The notes below the pieces were generated by a model. That model made no database searches. It was not told the origin of the DNA and saw only the letters and a list, made by a program, of their open reading frames with translations. Positions 5,624 to 12,916 of a stretch of 14,557 bases of DNA are shown in pieces. Within the stretch, counting starts at the first letter, position 1. The number at the start of each line of letters is the position of its first letter. The stretch covers positions 1 through 14,557 of the forward strand of contig CALQJV010000003.1 in NCBI GenBank assembly GCA_943330985.1, in the 5' to 3' direction. Source of the stretch: Chitinophaga pinensis (GTDB lineage: Bacteria; Bacteroidota; Bacteroidia; M30B66). Both the position numbers and the translations under genes were made by a program.

Positions 5624-6171
5624 ATTTTCAAACGATTCTTTATTTTGCGGATGAGAATTTCTGCATCTTGCTGTGAAATTTGTCTGCCAAAAAGATACAA
5701 TTTGCCTTGGTATTCAATAGAAATAGATTCACCACCAACAACCCAATAGGACGAAAAATAATTTTTAATAAAAAGCCCTTTCTGTGGTTCAAGGTTTGAG
5801 ATTTTAACGATTTCTGAAGGATTAAATTCATTGCTTTTTCCACCTCTAGCAAGTTCAAAACGCAATTCAGCTTTGTCTTTTTGAATTCGAAATATCTCTC
5901 GACCATTCTTTCGCCAAAGCCAAGCAGTTGTCACTTTGTATTCGAAGTACGCCCAGAAAATAAGCCATACGAAAATGAAAATTCGAATTTCATTGGGCTG
6001 ATGAGCAAAAAGTTGTGTAATCACATATAAACCTGCAATTGTCCATAATACCAACCAAACACTTAAAACGACAAATTGATTTTGAGGAATTTTCCCACTG
6101 ATGGTAATCTCCAATTCTTCAGGACTCTCTTTTACTGCGATGCGATCCGATTCAAATGCCGTTTTTTTCAT
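5620..6171 (-). CDS. two-helix membrane protein of unknown function (183 aa)
   Basis: The protein has a polar N-terminus with ELEITISGKIPQNQ and two closely spaced membrane helices at about residues 34-56 and 64-82 (FVVLSVWLVLWTIAGLYVI and IRIFIFVWLIFWAYFEYKV). A beta-rich, probably cytoplasmic C-terminal domain follows (about 90-183), with IRKIKNRLKI at the end. The helix-pair-plus-beta layout recalls bacterial PH-like-domain membrane proteins, but I cannot name a family. The start at 6171 follows an exact TAnnTTTG box by 4 nt, so the mRNA is probably leaderless. It lies 50 bp downstream of bioA on the same strand but has its own promoter. Its TAA overlaps the TAA of the convergent gene, with no terminator between them. 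Confidence 0.8.
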   Translation of the reverse strand: MKKTAFESDRIAVKESPEELEITISGKIPQNQFVVLSVWLVLWTIAGLYVITQLFAHQPNEIRIFIFVWLIFWAYFEYKVTTAWLWRKNGREIFRIQKDKAELRFELARGGKSNEFNPSEIVKISNLEPQKGLFIKNYFSSYWVVGGESISIEYQGKLYLFGRQISQQDAEILIRKIKNRLKI

Positions 6172-6175
6172 GGAG

Positions 6176-6183
6176 CAAAAATA
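6176..6183 (-). promoter_or_regulatory. -7 box of the two-helix membrane protein gene
   Basis: The minus strand reads TATTTTTG, an exact TAnnTTTG match that ends 4 nt before the ATG at 6171. Transcription would begin at or next to the start codon, giving a leaderless mRNA. No clear -33 TTG is seen. Confidence 0.55.
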
Positions 6184-6221
6184 TCAATAATAAGAGGTTA
6201 ATTCTATGCAGATTCGTTAAA

Positions 6222-7490
6222 TTATTGCTCGAGGTAGGATCGTATTGCATTGTAAATGATTGCCAACTCTGACTGAGTTATTATATAAGGTGGAGTGCAA
6301 TACATAACATTTCCAAGTGGACGTAAGTATATATTTCGTTCAAGAAAAAACTCGGTAATGTGTTCCGAAACAGGATTCAAATATCCTCTTTCTGCATCCG
6401 TTATTAATTCAATCGCGATAATGGTTCCGAGTATTCGTATTTCGGCAATGCGCGGATGACCATTTATTTCATCTGCAAATTGTTGATGCCTCAAAACAAT
6501 CTGCTGAATATTGATCAAGCATTCGGGTTTTTGGAGTAATTCGATCGAGGCCAAAGCAGCTCGACAAGCAATGGGGTTAGCGGTAAATGAATGTCCGTGA
6601 AAAAAAGTTCTGTATTTGTCGGTACTTAAAAATGCCTCGTACACAAACTCGGGTGCAGCTGTAACGCCCAAAGGCAATGTACCTCCAGTGAGTGTTTTGG
6701 ATAAACACATGATATCGGGCTGATGCGTTAGATGGTCGCAAGCAAAGCGTTTTCCGGTTCGGTAAAATCCGGTGAATACCTCATCTGCAATGGTTAAAAC
6801 TCCGAATTCACGACATAAAGCAATAAGTTCGCTTAATACATTTGCGCTGTGCATGCGCATTCCATTAGCTCCTTGAACTAGCGGTTCGAAAATAAATGCC
6901 GCAGGTTTTTCAATAGTTAAAATGTTCCGAAATTCTTCTATACATCGTTCTTCATTGCCTTGTTCTGGTGCATCCAGATGTATTACTTCAAAAAGCAATT
7001 TCCCAAATGGCGCATTAAACGCATTACGCGCACCCACCGACATTGCTCCAAATGTATCGCCGTGATAAGCATTCGAAAATGCAAGAATCTTGGTTCGTTC
7101 TTCGCCTCTGTTGAAATGAAAATGCAAAGCCATTTTGAGAGCCACTTCTACACTCGTAGAACCATTGTCGGAATAAAAAATACGCGATTGATTTCCAGGT
7201 AAAACAGCGATTAATTTTTCGGCAAGTAAAACAGCGGGTTCATGCGTAAATCCTGCAAAAATGATATGTTCAAGTTGGGCTGCCTGTTGGGCAATTTGTT
7301 CCGCTATATATGGATGTGCGTGACCATGAGCATTCACCCACCAGCTGGAAGTTCCATCGAGGTAACGTTGTCCATCTTCGGCATACAGCCAAATACCCTC
7401 GGCTTTTACAATTGCAATGGGATCTTTAGCAGTCTGAGCTTGAGTAAAAGGATGCCAGATAACGGCTTTGTCGCGTTGACTCAAATTCAT
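6222..7490 (-). CDS. bioA: adenosylmethionine-8-amino-7-oxononanoate aminotransferase (DAPA synthase)
   Basis: This PLP enzyme of biotin synthesis transfers the amino group of S-adenosylmethionine to 8-amino-7-oxononanoate (KAPA), forming 7,8-diaminopelargonate (DAPA). At 422 residues it has the usual length. Visible features are the N-terminal WHPFTQ (12-17), DGTSSWWVNAHGHAHPYI, the cofactor-binding NGSTSVEVALKMA and YHGDTFGAMSVG, the aspartate in ADEVFTGFYRTGKRFA, and the Schiff-base lysine in CLSKTLTGG (about Lys264). Its ATG overlaps the bioD stop by ATGA (7490-7487), so it is translationally coupled to bioD. BioD uses the product of BioA, so adjacent pathway steps are made together. No bioB, bioF or biotin-repressor gene is in the window. 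Confidence 0.96.
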   Translation of the reverse strand: MNLSQRDKAVIWHPFTQAQTAKDPIAIVKAEGIWLYAEDGQRYLDGTSSWWVNAHGHAHPYIAEQIAQQAAQLEHIIFAGFTHEPAVLLAEKLIAVLPGNQSRIFYSDNGSTSVEVALKMALHFHFNRGEERTKILAFSNAYHGDTFGAMSVGARNAFNAPFGKLLFEVIHLDAPEQGNEERCIEEFRNILTIEKPAAFIFEPLVQGANGMRMHSANVLSELIALCREFGVLTIADEVFTGFYRTGKRFACDHLTHQPDIMCLSKTLTGGTLPLGVTAAPEFVYEAFLSTDKYRTFFHGHSFTANPIACRAALASIELLQKPECLINIQQIVLRHQQFADEINGHPRIAEIRILGTIIAIELITDAERGYLNPVSEHITEFFLERNIYLRPLGNVMYCTPPYIITQSELAIIYNAIRSYLEQ

Positions 7491-8098
7491 AGGTTCGAAA
7501 ATGTTGAGGCCTGATTTTGAATAAATTGCTTATCGATGTTGGATGTTTCAGGGATTCTCCCCAACATTTCTAAGCCCGAATGTTTTAAAATAACCTTTTC
7601 GTTTTGCGGATTTTCATCACCATTAAACACAATGCCTTTTACCGAAATGTTGCGTTGTTTTAAAAGTTCCGCGCTGAGTAATGTGTGATTGATGCTTCCC
7701 AAATAGTGCCGCGAAACCAACACAACTTCTACATTCCAAAGGGGCAATAAATCGATGTATAAAGTTTCGTAATTGATTGGAACCATCAAGCCACCGGCGC
7801 CTTCAATGACAAGTGTATTGTTTGTTTGGGGGATCTGTATCTGAGAAATGTCTATTTCTATCCCAGCATTTTCGGCCGAAGCATGGGGCGAAAGTGCAAA
7901 GGGAAGTTGATAGGCTTCTTTGTGAAATTGAGTTTTTGCATTCGAAACCAAACTTTGAGCAGTTAGCGTGTCTGAATTATCCAAATCGCCTGCTTGAATA
8001 GGTTTCCAATAATCAGCTTGCAATGCTTCGCAGAGCAAAGCACTCATGACCGTTTTTCCAACACCTGTCCCAATTCCAGAAATAAAATATCGTTTCAT
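7487..8098 (-). CDS. bioD: dethiobiotin synthetase
   Basis: BioD closes the ureido ring of 7,8-diaminopelargonate using CO2 and ATP to give dethiobiotin, the penultimate step of biotin synthesis. The 203-residue protein starts MKRYFISGIGTGVGKT, with the P-loop GTGVGKT at 10-16. It has the substrate-binding KPIQAGDLDNSD and the EGAGGLMVPI loop typical of the family. It starts 16 nt after the stop of the AAA+ gene; an exact -7 box sits in this gap, so the bio pair can be transcribed on its own. Its stop overlaps the bioA start. No feature is missing compared with the family. Confidence 0.96.
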   Translation of the reverse strand: MKRYFISGIGTGVGKTVMSALLCEALQADYWKPIQAGDLDNSDTLTAQSLVSNAKTQFHKEAYQLPFALSPHASAENAGIEIDISQIQIPQTNNTLVIEGAGGLMVPINYETLYIDLLPLWNVEVVLVSRHYLGSINHTLLSAELLKQRNISVKGIVFNGDENPQNEKVILKHSGLEMLGRIPETSNIDKQFIQNQASTFSNL

Positions 8099-8106
8099 TT
8101 TAAATG

Positions 8107-8114
8107 CAAATCTA
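8107..8114 (-). promoter_or_regulatory. -7 box of the bioD-bioA operon
   Basis: The minus strand reads TAGATTTG, an exact TAnnTTTG match in the 16-nt gap after the AAA+ gene. It ends 8 nt before the bioD ATG, so the leader would be only a few bases. A possible -33 TTG lies 23 nt upstream, inside the last codons of the AAA+ gene. Confidence 0.5.
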
Positions 8115-10508
8115 TCAATCCGGAATGTCTATTTCTTCAATAGTGCGTAATAAATCTTTGGTGAGTTTCCCAATGCCTGCAATGCGGTTGGCTTGCATCT
8201 CCATCGACTTCTCGAATAGATTACGAACATAACGACCATTCCCAAATGTTTCATCTCGGTTTGTGTATGCATCCTTAAGCACTTGTTCCAATTTCAATTT
8301 GGCTTTATCTGTCAACACAAAATCGAGCTTCAAACTCATGCTGTTGTATATTGCCAATAACTCTTCTGGGGTATAATCCGAAAAATCAATGTATCGATTA
8401 AAGCGCGATTTGAATCCTGGATTAGTTTCAATAAACGTATTCATTTGCACTGTATAACCTGCAAGAATTACTATTAAATTCATACGGTCGTCTTCCATGC
8501 GTTTAATCAAGGTTGAAACGGCCTCTTTCCCAAAGCTATCATCTTTATCGCCCACAATCGAGTAAGCTTCATCGATAAATAAAACGCCATTCAAAGCTGA
8601 ATCGACAGTTGTATTCACTTTTACAGCTGTTTGTCCAACATATTCGGCAATTAATCCTGAACGGTCGGTTTCTATTAATTGGCCTTGTGTTAAAACGCCA
8701 AGTGCTTTGTAGATTTGAGCAACGATGCGTGCCACAGTGGTTTTTCCTGTACCTGGATTTCCTGTAAAAACTATGTGCAACGAAAGCGATGTGGTTTTAA
8801 GTCCGCTCTCTTCGCGGGCCTTTTGCACTTTGATGAAATTGATTAAGGTATTGATTTCGGCTTTTACAGCAGTCAACCCAGTTAATTCATTCAGAGCTTG
8901 CAATGCAGTTTCAACGGATGTTTCGTTCGATTGGTCAATTGTTGGAGAATGTTCTACAGGAGAAAGTTCGGTATTTTCTGGAGGACTAACCATGATTCGT
9001 TTCAAGGCAGCTTCTTCCTTTTGGCTCACTTTTCCATCAATCTTTACCACAATGGAGGCAAAGCGATACAAACTCGAACGGTATTCAATATCCAAATCTT
9101 TATTAAATAGCTTTAACAAAGTTGATAAGTACAAGGTTGTTTCGGCTTTGATGGCTTCATCGGCTTCGGGGCCCAATTGAACGATGATTTTTTCGTATTG
9201 ATCAATCAGTTTTGGGGAATAAAAAACCGAATGTTTGGCATAATCATCCACCACAAAACCTTTCTTTTTGGCAATGATGTAGTGTAAAACAAACGATTCC
9301 TTCGACCTTGACTTTTCGATATTGGAGGATATTTTAAAGCAGCTCATCAAATCGAGCAAGAAGAAATATTCGAGCATTTCCATCGGAATAGTAAATGGAA
9401 ATTCTTTGATGTTCGACTTCTTATAAAGTTCAAACAAGGCGTCCTGCTGTTTTTCTAGATTCGCATAAACTGCAAGGTGCTTATCGGCAAAAGATTTTAT
9501 TTGATTGAATTCATCTTCCGACAAAGCTGAAGTCGGTTCGGTGGATTTCTCCAGCGATTTTAAGTACGATTGAACAGCATGGGCAGATGCTTCTGCAGCA
9601 CTGAAATTACTGATATGAAACTCTTCTTTTAGTTTAAAGCCTCGAGCTATCACTTCGATGTTTCCATATTCCACAATGGGAATGCTCTTGTTATTTTGTG
9701 CAAGAAGGTTTTTAGATCCATCGTTATTTAGTTCGGACCAGGTTTGATCAATGATTTTGGAGTCCTTCGGAATTTCTTCTTCCTTTTCCATGAAACGTTG
9801 GGATGAAAAAAGGCAATCCAATTGGTTAATTGGAATTAAATACAGAGTCTTATATTCACTGAATATCAATGTAAATGCAGGATATATGCAAATGTTTGTA
9901 TCCGAAAATGTTCTAAAAATGATGGGCGAATACGTTGCATTTATAAAATCGATTGGGTTATAGTTGAAATCGACTATTCTCCGATCGACCAATTGCTTTG
10001 CTTGCCCAGATTCATTTTCGATGGTATCTGCAATGCTCCAAATTTTGTCGGATTCAATCAACTTTTGAAACGATTCAATGGCTTGATTAAATAACTCCGA
10101 TTGTTCAAGACCAAGATTGAAATTGATTTCGACGCGAATTGTTTGTTGAACTTCGATTAAGGAGTTTAATAGGGATGTTGTTTCTGAAACTTCTTGTGTT
10201 GCTTTTTTTATCTCCGTTTTATTGAATAATGAACCAAGCAGACTGTTTTCTAAATTTTGCAGATCCTGTTTCTTTAAAGCAAGTAAGGTGCGGGTGTTAT
10301 CAATTTCTTTCTGAATTTCTTCATATTCATTTTTTCGAACTTGAAAATGTTTTCCTAGTTCAATATAATCGTCGGGCGATATTGTTCTGAATACAGTTTG
10401 CGTTTGTTCTTGAACATCTTCAATTATTGAAATTTCAACAGAATCATCTTGAATCTTGAATTGAATTTTAGGAAGATGCCGTGGTTTGCTTAGGAGGATG
10501 TTTTTCAT
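8115..10508 (-). CDS. multidomain AAA+ ATPase (CbbX/SpoVK type) with coiled coil and TerB-like segment
   Basis: The C-terminal third (about 540-797) is an AAA+ domain of the CbxX/CfqX group, which includes CbbX, SpoVK and EccA. It shows LNELTGLTAVKAEI, Walker A GNPGTGKTT (about 583), Walker B GVLFIDEAY (about 642), the sensor-1 region LIVILAGYT (about 682) and the arginine-finger region NPGFKSRFNRYIDF (about 700). Such proteins form ring hexamers that remodel partner proteins. Residues about 480-505 (VVKIDGKVSQKEEAALKRI) look like a TerB-type helical motif. Residues about 50-125 are a likely coiled coil. A beta-rich region near 190-310 contains IPKDSKIIDQTW and IPIVEYG, which I recall from other uncharacterised bacterial proteins. 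No signal peptide or membrane helix is seen, so it is cytoplasmic. The start is the ATG at 10508, not the TTG just before it. Its partner is unknown. Confidence 0.88.
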   Translation of the reverse strand: MKNILLSKPRHLPKIQFKIQDDSVEISIIEDVQEQTQTVFRTISPDDYIELGKHFQVRKNEYEEIQKEIDNTRTLLALKKQDLQNLENSLLGSLFNKTEIKKATQEVSETTSLLNSLIEVQQTIRVEINFNLGLEQSELFNQAIESFQKLIESDKIWSIADTIENESGQAKQLVDRRIVDFNYNPIDFINATYSPIIFRTFSDTNICIYPAFTLIFSEYKTLYLIPINQLDCLFSSQRFMEKEEEIPKDSKIIDQTWSELNNDGSKNLLAQNNKSIPIVEYGNIEVIARGFKLKEEFHISNFSAAEASAHAVQSYLKSLEKSTEPTSALSEDEFNQIKSFADKHLAVYANLEKQQDALFELYKKSNIKEFPFTIPMEMLEYFFLLDLMSCFKISSNIEKSRSKESFVLHYIIAKKKGFVVDDYAKHSVFYSPKLIDQYEKIIVQLGPEADEAIKAETTLYLSTLLKLFNKDLDIEYRSSLYRFASIVVKIDGKVSQKEEAALKRIMVSPPENTELSPVEHSPTIDQSNETSVETALQALNELTGLTAVKAEINTLINFIKVQKAREESGLKTTSLSLHIVFTGNPGTGKTTVARIVAQIYKALGVLTQGQLIETDRSGLIAEYVGQTAVKVNTTVDSALNGVLFIDEAYSIVGDKDDSFGKEAVSTLIKRMEDDRMNLIVILAGYTVQMNTFIETNPGFKSRFNRYIDFSDYTPEELLAIYNSMSLKLDFVLTDKAKLKLEQVLKDAYTNRDETFGNGRYVRNLFEKSMEMQANRIAGIGKLTKDLLRTIEEIDIPD

Positions 10509-10554
10509 CAATAAATGCCAGATTAAAATTCAAAATCAATCGATTCTTATTTTT

Positions 10555-10980
10555 TTACTTTATTGAAGAAAGAAAATGCAAAATCGCTAAGCGGTAACCA
10601 TTTAATCCCAATCCAGAAACAATTCCAATGGCTTTGGGTGCAATATAACTCACATGCCGGAATTCTTCTCGTGAAAACACGTTCGAAATATGCACTTCCA
10701 GTACAGGTGTTTTTATTGCAGCAACAGCATCTCCAATGGCAATGGATGTATGCGTATATGCACCAGCATTTAGAATAATTCCATCGGCCGAAAAACCAAC
10801 TGCCTGCAAATTATTAATGAGTTCGCCTTCCACATTGCTTTGGAAATAACTGATTTCATGATCAGGAAATTCGGATTGCAATTGTTTGAAAAATGCATCA
10901 AATCCTTGCGTTCCATAAATCTCTGGTTCGCGAATGCCAAGAAGGTTTAAATTTGGACCGTTAATGATATGTAATTTCAT
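10555..10980 (-). CDS. aroQ: 3-dehydroquinate dehydratase, type II
   Basis: AroQ dehydrates 3-dehydroquinate to 3-dehydroshikimate, the third step of the shikimate pathway to aromatic amino acids. The 141-residue length is typical of the small type II enzyme, which forms dodecamers. Key positions are visible: NGPNLNLLGIREPEIYGT with the catalytic Tyr22 and the flexible-loop Arg17, Asn71 in LNAGAYTHTS, and the catalytic His97 in LEVHISN. It diverges from xerD with only 23 bp between start codons. An exact -7 box lies 7 nt before its ATG. The AAA+ gene follows on the same strand after 46 bp, so read-through into it is possible. Confidence 0.96.
   Translation of the reverse strand: MKLHIINGPNLNLLGIREPEIYGTQGFDAFFKQLQSEFPDHEISYFQSNVEGELINNLQAVGFSADGIILNAGAYTHTSIAIGDAVAAIKTPVLEVHISNVFSREEFRHVSYIAPKAIGIVSGLGLNGYRLAILHFLSSIK
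10948..10955 (+). promoter_or_regulatory. candidate -7 box for xerD inside aroQ
   Basis: The plus strand reads TAAATTTG, an exact TAnnTTTG match within the first codons of the divergent aroQ gene. The leader to the xerD ATG at 11004 would be about 44 nt. No good -33 TTG is seen, so this may be chance. Confidence 0.3.
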
Positions 10981-10987
10981 CTTGCAT

Positions 10988-10995
10988 CAAAAGTA
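10988..10995 (-). promoter_or_regulatory. -7 box of aroQ
   Basis: The minus strand reads TACTTTTG, an exact TAnnTTTG match in the 23-bp gap between aroQ and xerD, ending 7 nt before the aroQ ATG. The mRNA would be leaderless or nearly so. A possible -33 TTG lies about 24 nt upstream, in the first codons of xerD. Confidence 0.5.
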
Positions 10996-11003
10996 CATAA
11001 GAA

Positions 11004-11903
11004 ATGGACTGGTCCTCATCAATTAAAGGATTCAAAGCATACCTTAAATTGGAACGTTCGCTTTCGCCCAATTCTGTTGAGGCGTATGTGCGAGATGTAG
11101 ACAAACTTGTTCAGTTTTTTGAAGTGCATGGATTGACTGTTTCGCCCGAAAAAGTGGAAGCCGAACATTTGAAAGGCCTTGTTAAATGGGCTGCAGAATT
11201 GGGCATGTTACCGACTTCGCAAGCAAGAATGATTTCCGGGTTACGTGCCTTTTACAAATACCTCTTGCTCGAAAATATCATCAATACCGACCCCTGCGAC
11301 CAACTCGATGCACCCAAGTTGGGGCGCAAACTCCCCGATACACTTGATATTCAAGACATCGATAATTTGATAGCCGCAATCGATTTGAGCAAACCCGAGG
11401 GAGAACGAAACCGAGCCATTTTGGAAACCTTGTTCAGTTGTGGACTGCGCGTGTCGGAATTGGTAAACTTGAAAATTTCTGATTTGCATTTCAATGCCGA
11501 ATTTGTGAAAGTAATAGGGAAAGGGAATAAAGAACGAATCGTTCCTGCTGGTTCATTGGTAAGAAAGCGGATTATTGAATACCTCGATAATTGCCGAGTG
11601 CATATTCCTGTTAAAGCAGGGGAGGAGGATATTGTATTTCTAAACCGACGCGGAAGTCGCTTGAGTCGTGTGATGGTTTTTATCATGGTTAAAGATCTTG
11701 CTCTGAAAATCAACCTTAAGAAATCAATTAGTCCGCATACGTTTCGTCATTCCTTTGCCACTTCGCTTGTTGAGGGTGGAGCCGATTTACGTGCTGTGCA
11801 AGAAATGTTGGGGCACGAATCAATTACCACCACTGAAATTTATACACATTTAGATCGCGAATATTTGCGGCAGGTCATCACCGAATTCCATCCAAGAGCA
11901 TAA
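11004..11903 (+). CDS. xerD: tyrosine recombinase XerD
   Basis: XerD works with XerC at the dif site to resolve chromosome dimers at cell division. The 299-residue protein has an N-terminal SAM-like core-binding domain (about 1-95, FKAYLKLERSLSPNSVEAYV) and a C-terminal catalytic domain with all expected residues. These are Arg149 (CGLRVSEL), a lysine in the VIGKGNKERIVP beta-hairpin, His245 and Arg248 (HTFRHSFAT), His271 (LGHESITTT) and the nucleophile Tyr280 (IYTHLD). The full-length, intact motif set and housekeeping neighbours argue for chromosomal XerD and against an integrase of a mobile element. XerC cannot be excluded from sequence alone. No dif-like site was recognised nearby. Confidence 0.92.
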   Translation: MDWSSSIKGFKAYLKLERSLSPNSVEAYVRDVDKLVQFFEVHGLTVSPEKVEAEHLKGLVKWAAELGMLPTSQARMISGLRAFYKYLLLENIINTDPCDQLDAPKLGRKLPDTLDIQDIDNLIAAIDLSKPEGERNRAILETLFSCGLRVSELVNLKISDLHFNAEFVKVIGKGNKERIVPAGSLVRKRIIEYLDNCRVHIPVKAGEEDIVFLNRRGSRLSRVMVFIMVKDLALKINLKKSISPHTFRHSFATSLVEGGADLRAVQEMLGHESITTTEIYTHLDREYLRQVITEFHPRA

Positions 11904-11997
11904 TATCCGATAAGGTCATTTTTTTGTTCCCATGAATGTATATTTTTAGGTGAACCTTCATCGTTATGCTTGCATACTCGTTTTAAAATCTAACGTT

Positions 11998-12831
11998 ATG
12001 CAAACCGAAAATCACAACCAATCGAAGCTTTCTCTGGATGAGATTGTATTTGAACACCGCAACCGCGCTTATGGTGCATTTGCCATTCGCCGCGATTATG
12101 ACCGCAATGTAATCACCGGTTTTATATTTTCCGCCGGATTTGTACTTTCCATTGTTACCGCCATGTATTTATCGGGTAAAAGTTATGTTCCTTCTATTGC
12201 AGACATCAATAAAAAATTGGCAGAGAAGCACGAATTTAAAATCCTTGAAATTGAACTTCCTGATAAACCAGAAGCACCTAAATCGGCTGAGAAAAATGTA
12301 ATTCCTCCAGCAGGTTCCGATAAATTAAACAAGCAGAATACAACACCAACACCAACAGTTACTCCTATTATTCAACCCGAAAAAAAGGAAATCAAGAACG
12401 ATAGTGCCGAATACAATTCCAATGGGAAAGGTGGTCCCGGTCCTGTTTTACCTATAGGCGGGGGTGATGGAAAAGGAAAGGATCCGGAGGGTGGCGGTTC
12501 AGGAAAGAAACCAGAGGCCGTTGATGTTGCCGAAGTAATGCCCGAATTTCCGGGTGGAGAAGAAGCTCTTTTCGGTTTCTTTAGTAAGAATTTACATTTC
12601 CCTGTTTTCGAAAGGGAGAATGGCATTACGGGTGTTGTTTTTGTTTCGTTTGTAGTGAATAGCAATGGAGCAATCGATCAAATTGAAATTCTACGTTCGC
12701 CATCAATAGGTTTTAATGATGAAGTAATTCGGGTAGTTAAAAAGATGCCCAATTGGAAAGCGGGAATTCAAGGTGGACAAAAGGTTCCCGTTCGTTTTAA
12801 AATGCCAGTTCGCTTTAGTTTGAAAAAGTAA
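11998..12831 (+). CDS. tonB: TonB family energy transducer
   Basis: TonB links the inner-membrane ExbB/ExbD proton motor to outer-membrane receptors. This 277-residue version has the Bacteroidetes N-terminal segment (LDEIVFEHRNRAYGAFAIRR) followed by one membrane helix (about 37-60). A proline/glycine/lysine-rich periplasmic linker comes next (about 90-180, with runs such as PTPTVTPI and GKGKDPEGGGSGKKPE). A C-terminal TonB domain (about 182-277) contains MPEFPGGEEALFGFF, the GVVFVSFVVNSNG strand and the closing VPVRFKMPVRFSL. The start at 11998 gives the conserved N-terminus; a GTG at 11950 would add 16 unlikely residues. It follows xerD by 94 bp and ends before a strong terminator. No exbB or exbD is in the window. 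Confidence 0.93.
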   Translation: MQTENHNQSKLSLDEIVFEHRNRAYGAFAIRRDYDRNVITGFIFSAGFVLSIVTAMYLSGKSYVPSIADINKKLAEKHEFKILEIELPDKPEAPKSAEKNVIPPAGSDKLNKQNTTPTPTVTPIIQPEKKEIKNDSAEYNSNGKGGPGPVLPIGGGDGKGKDPEGGGSGKKPEAVDVAEVMPEFPGGEEALFGFFSKNLHFPVFERENGITGVVFVSFVVNSNGAIDQIEILRSPSIGFNDEVIRVVKKMPNWKAGIQGGQKVPVRFKMPVRFSLKK

Positions 12832-12860
12832 TTGGCAAGAAAATCCAGAGATTTTAATCG

Positions 12861-12902
12861 CATAAAAAAAGAGGCTAATGAAAATTAGCCTCTTTTTTTA
12901 TG
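12861..12902. terminator. bidirectional rho-independent terminator between tonB and the T9SS protein gene
   Basis: A perfect 19-bp inverted repeat (12861-12879 and 12884-12902) encloses a GAAA tetraloop on the plus strand. Each arm has a GAGGCTAAT core flanked by seven A or T bases, so both strands give a GC-containing stem followed by a run of U. It lies between the stops of the convergent genes (12831 and 12917) and should end transcription from both sides. Confidence 0.93.
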
Positions 12903-12916
12903 GAATGAATATTCAA

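Noticed and set aside
8725..9180. 151-codon plus-strand open frame
   Set aside because: It is antisense to the AAA+ ATPase domain, whose Walker motifs prove the minus-strand reading.
11004..11903. Tyrosine recombinase as the integrase of a mobile element
   Set aside because: It is a full-length XerC/XerD-type protein among housekeeping genes, with no tRNA, direct repeats or cargo genes nearby.
12372..12665. 97-codon proline-rich minus-strand frame
   Set aside because: It is the antisense of the glycine/lysine-rich TonB linker; the composition comes from that linker.
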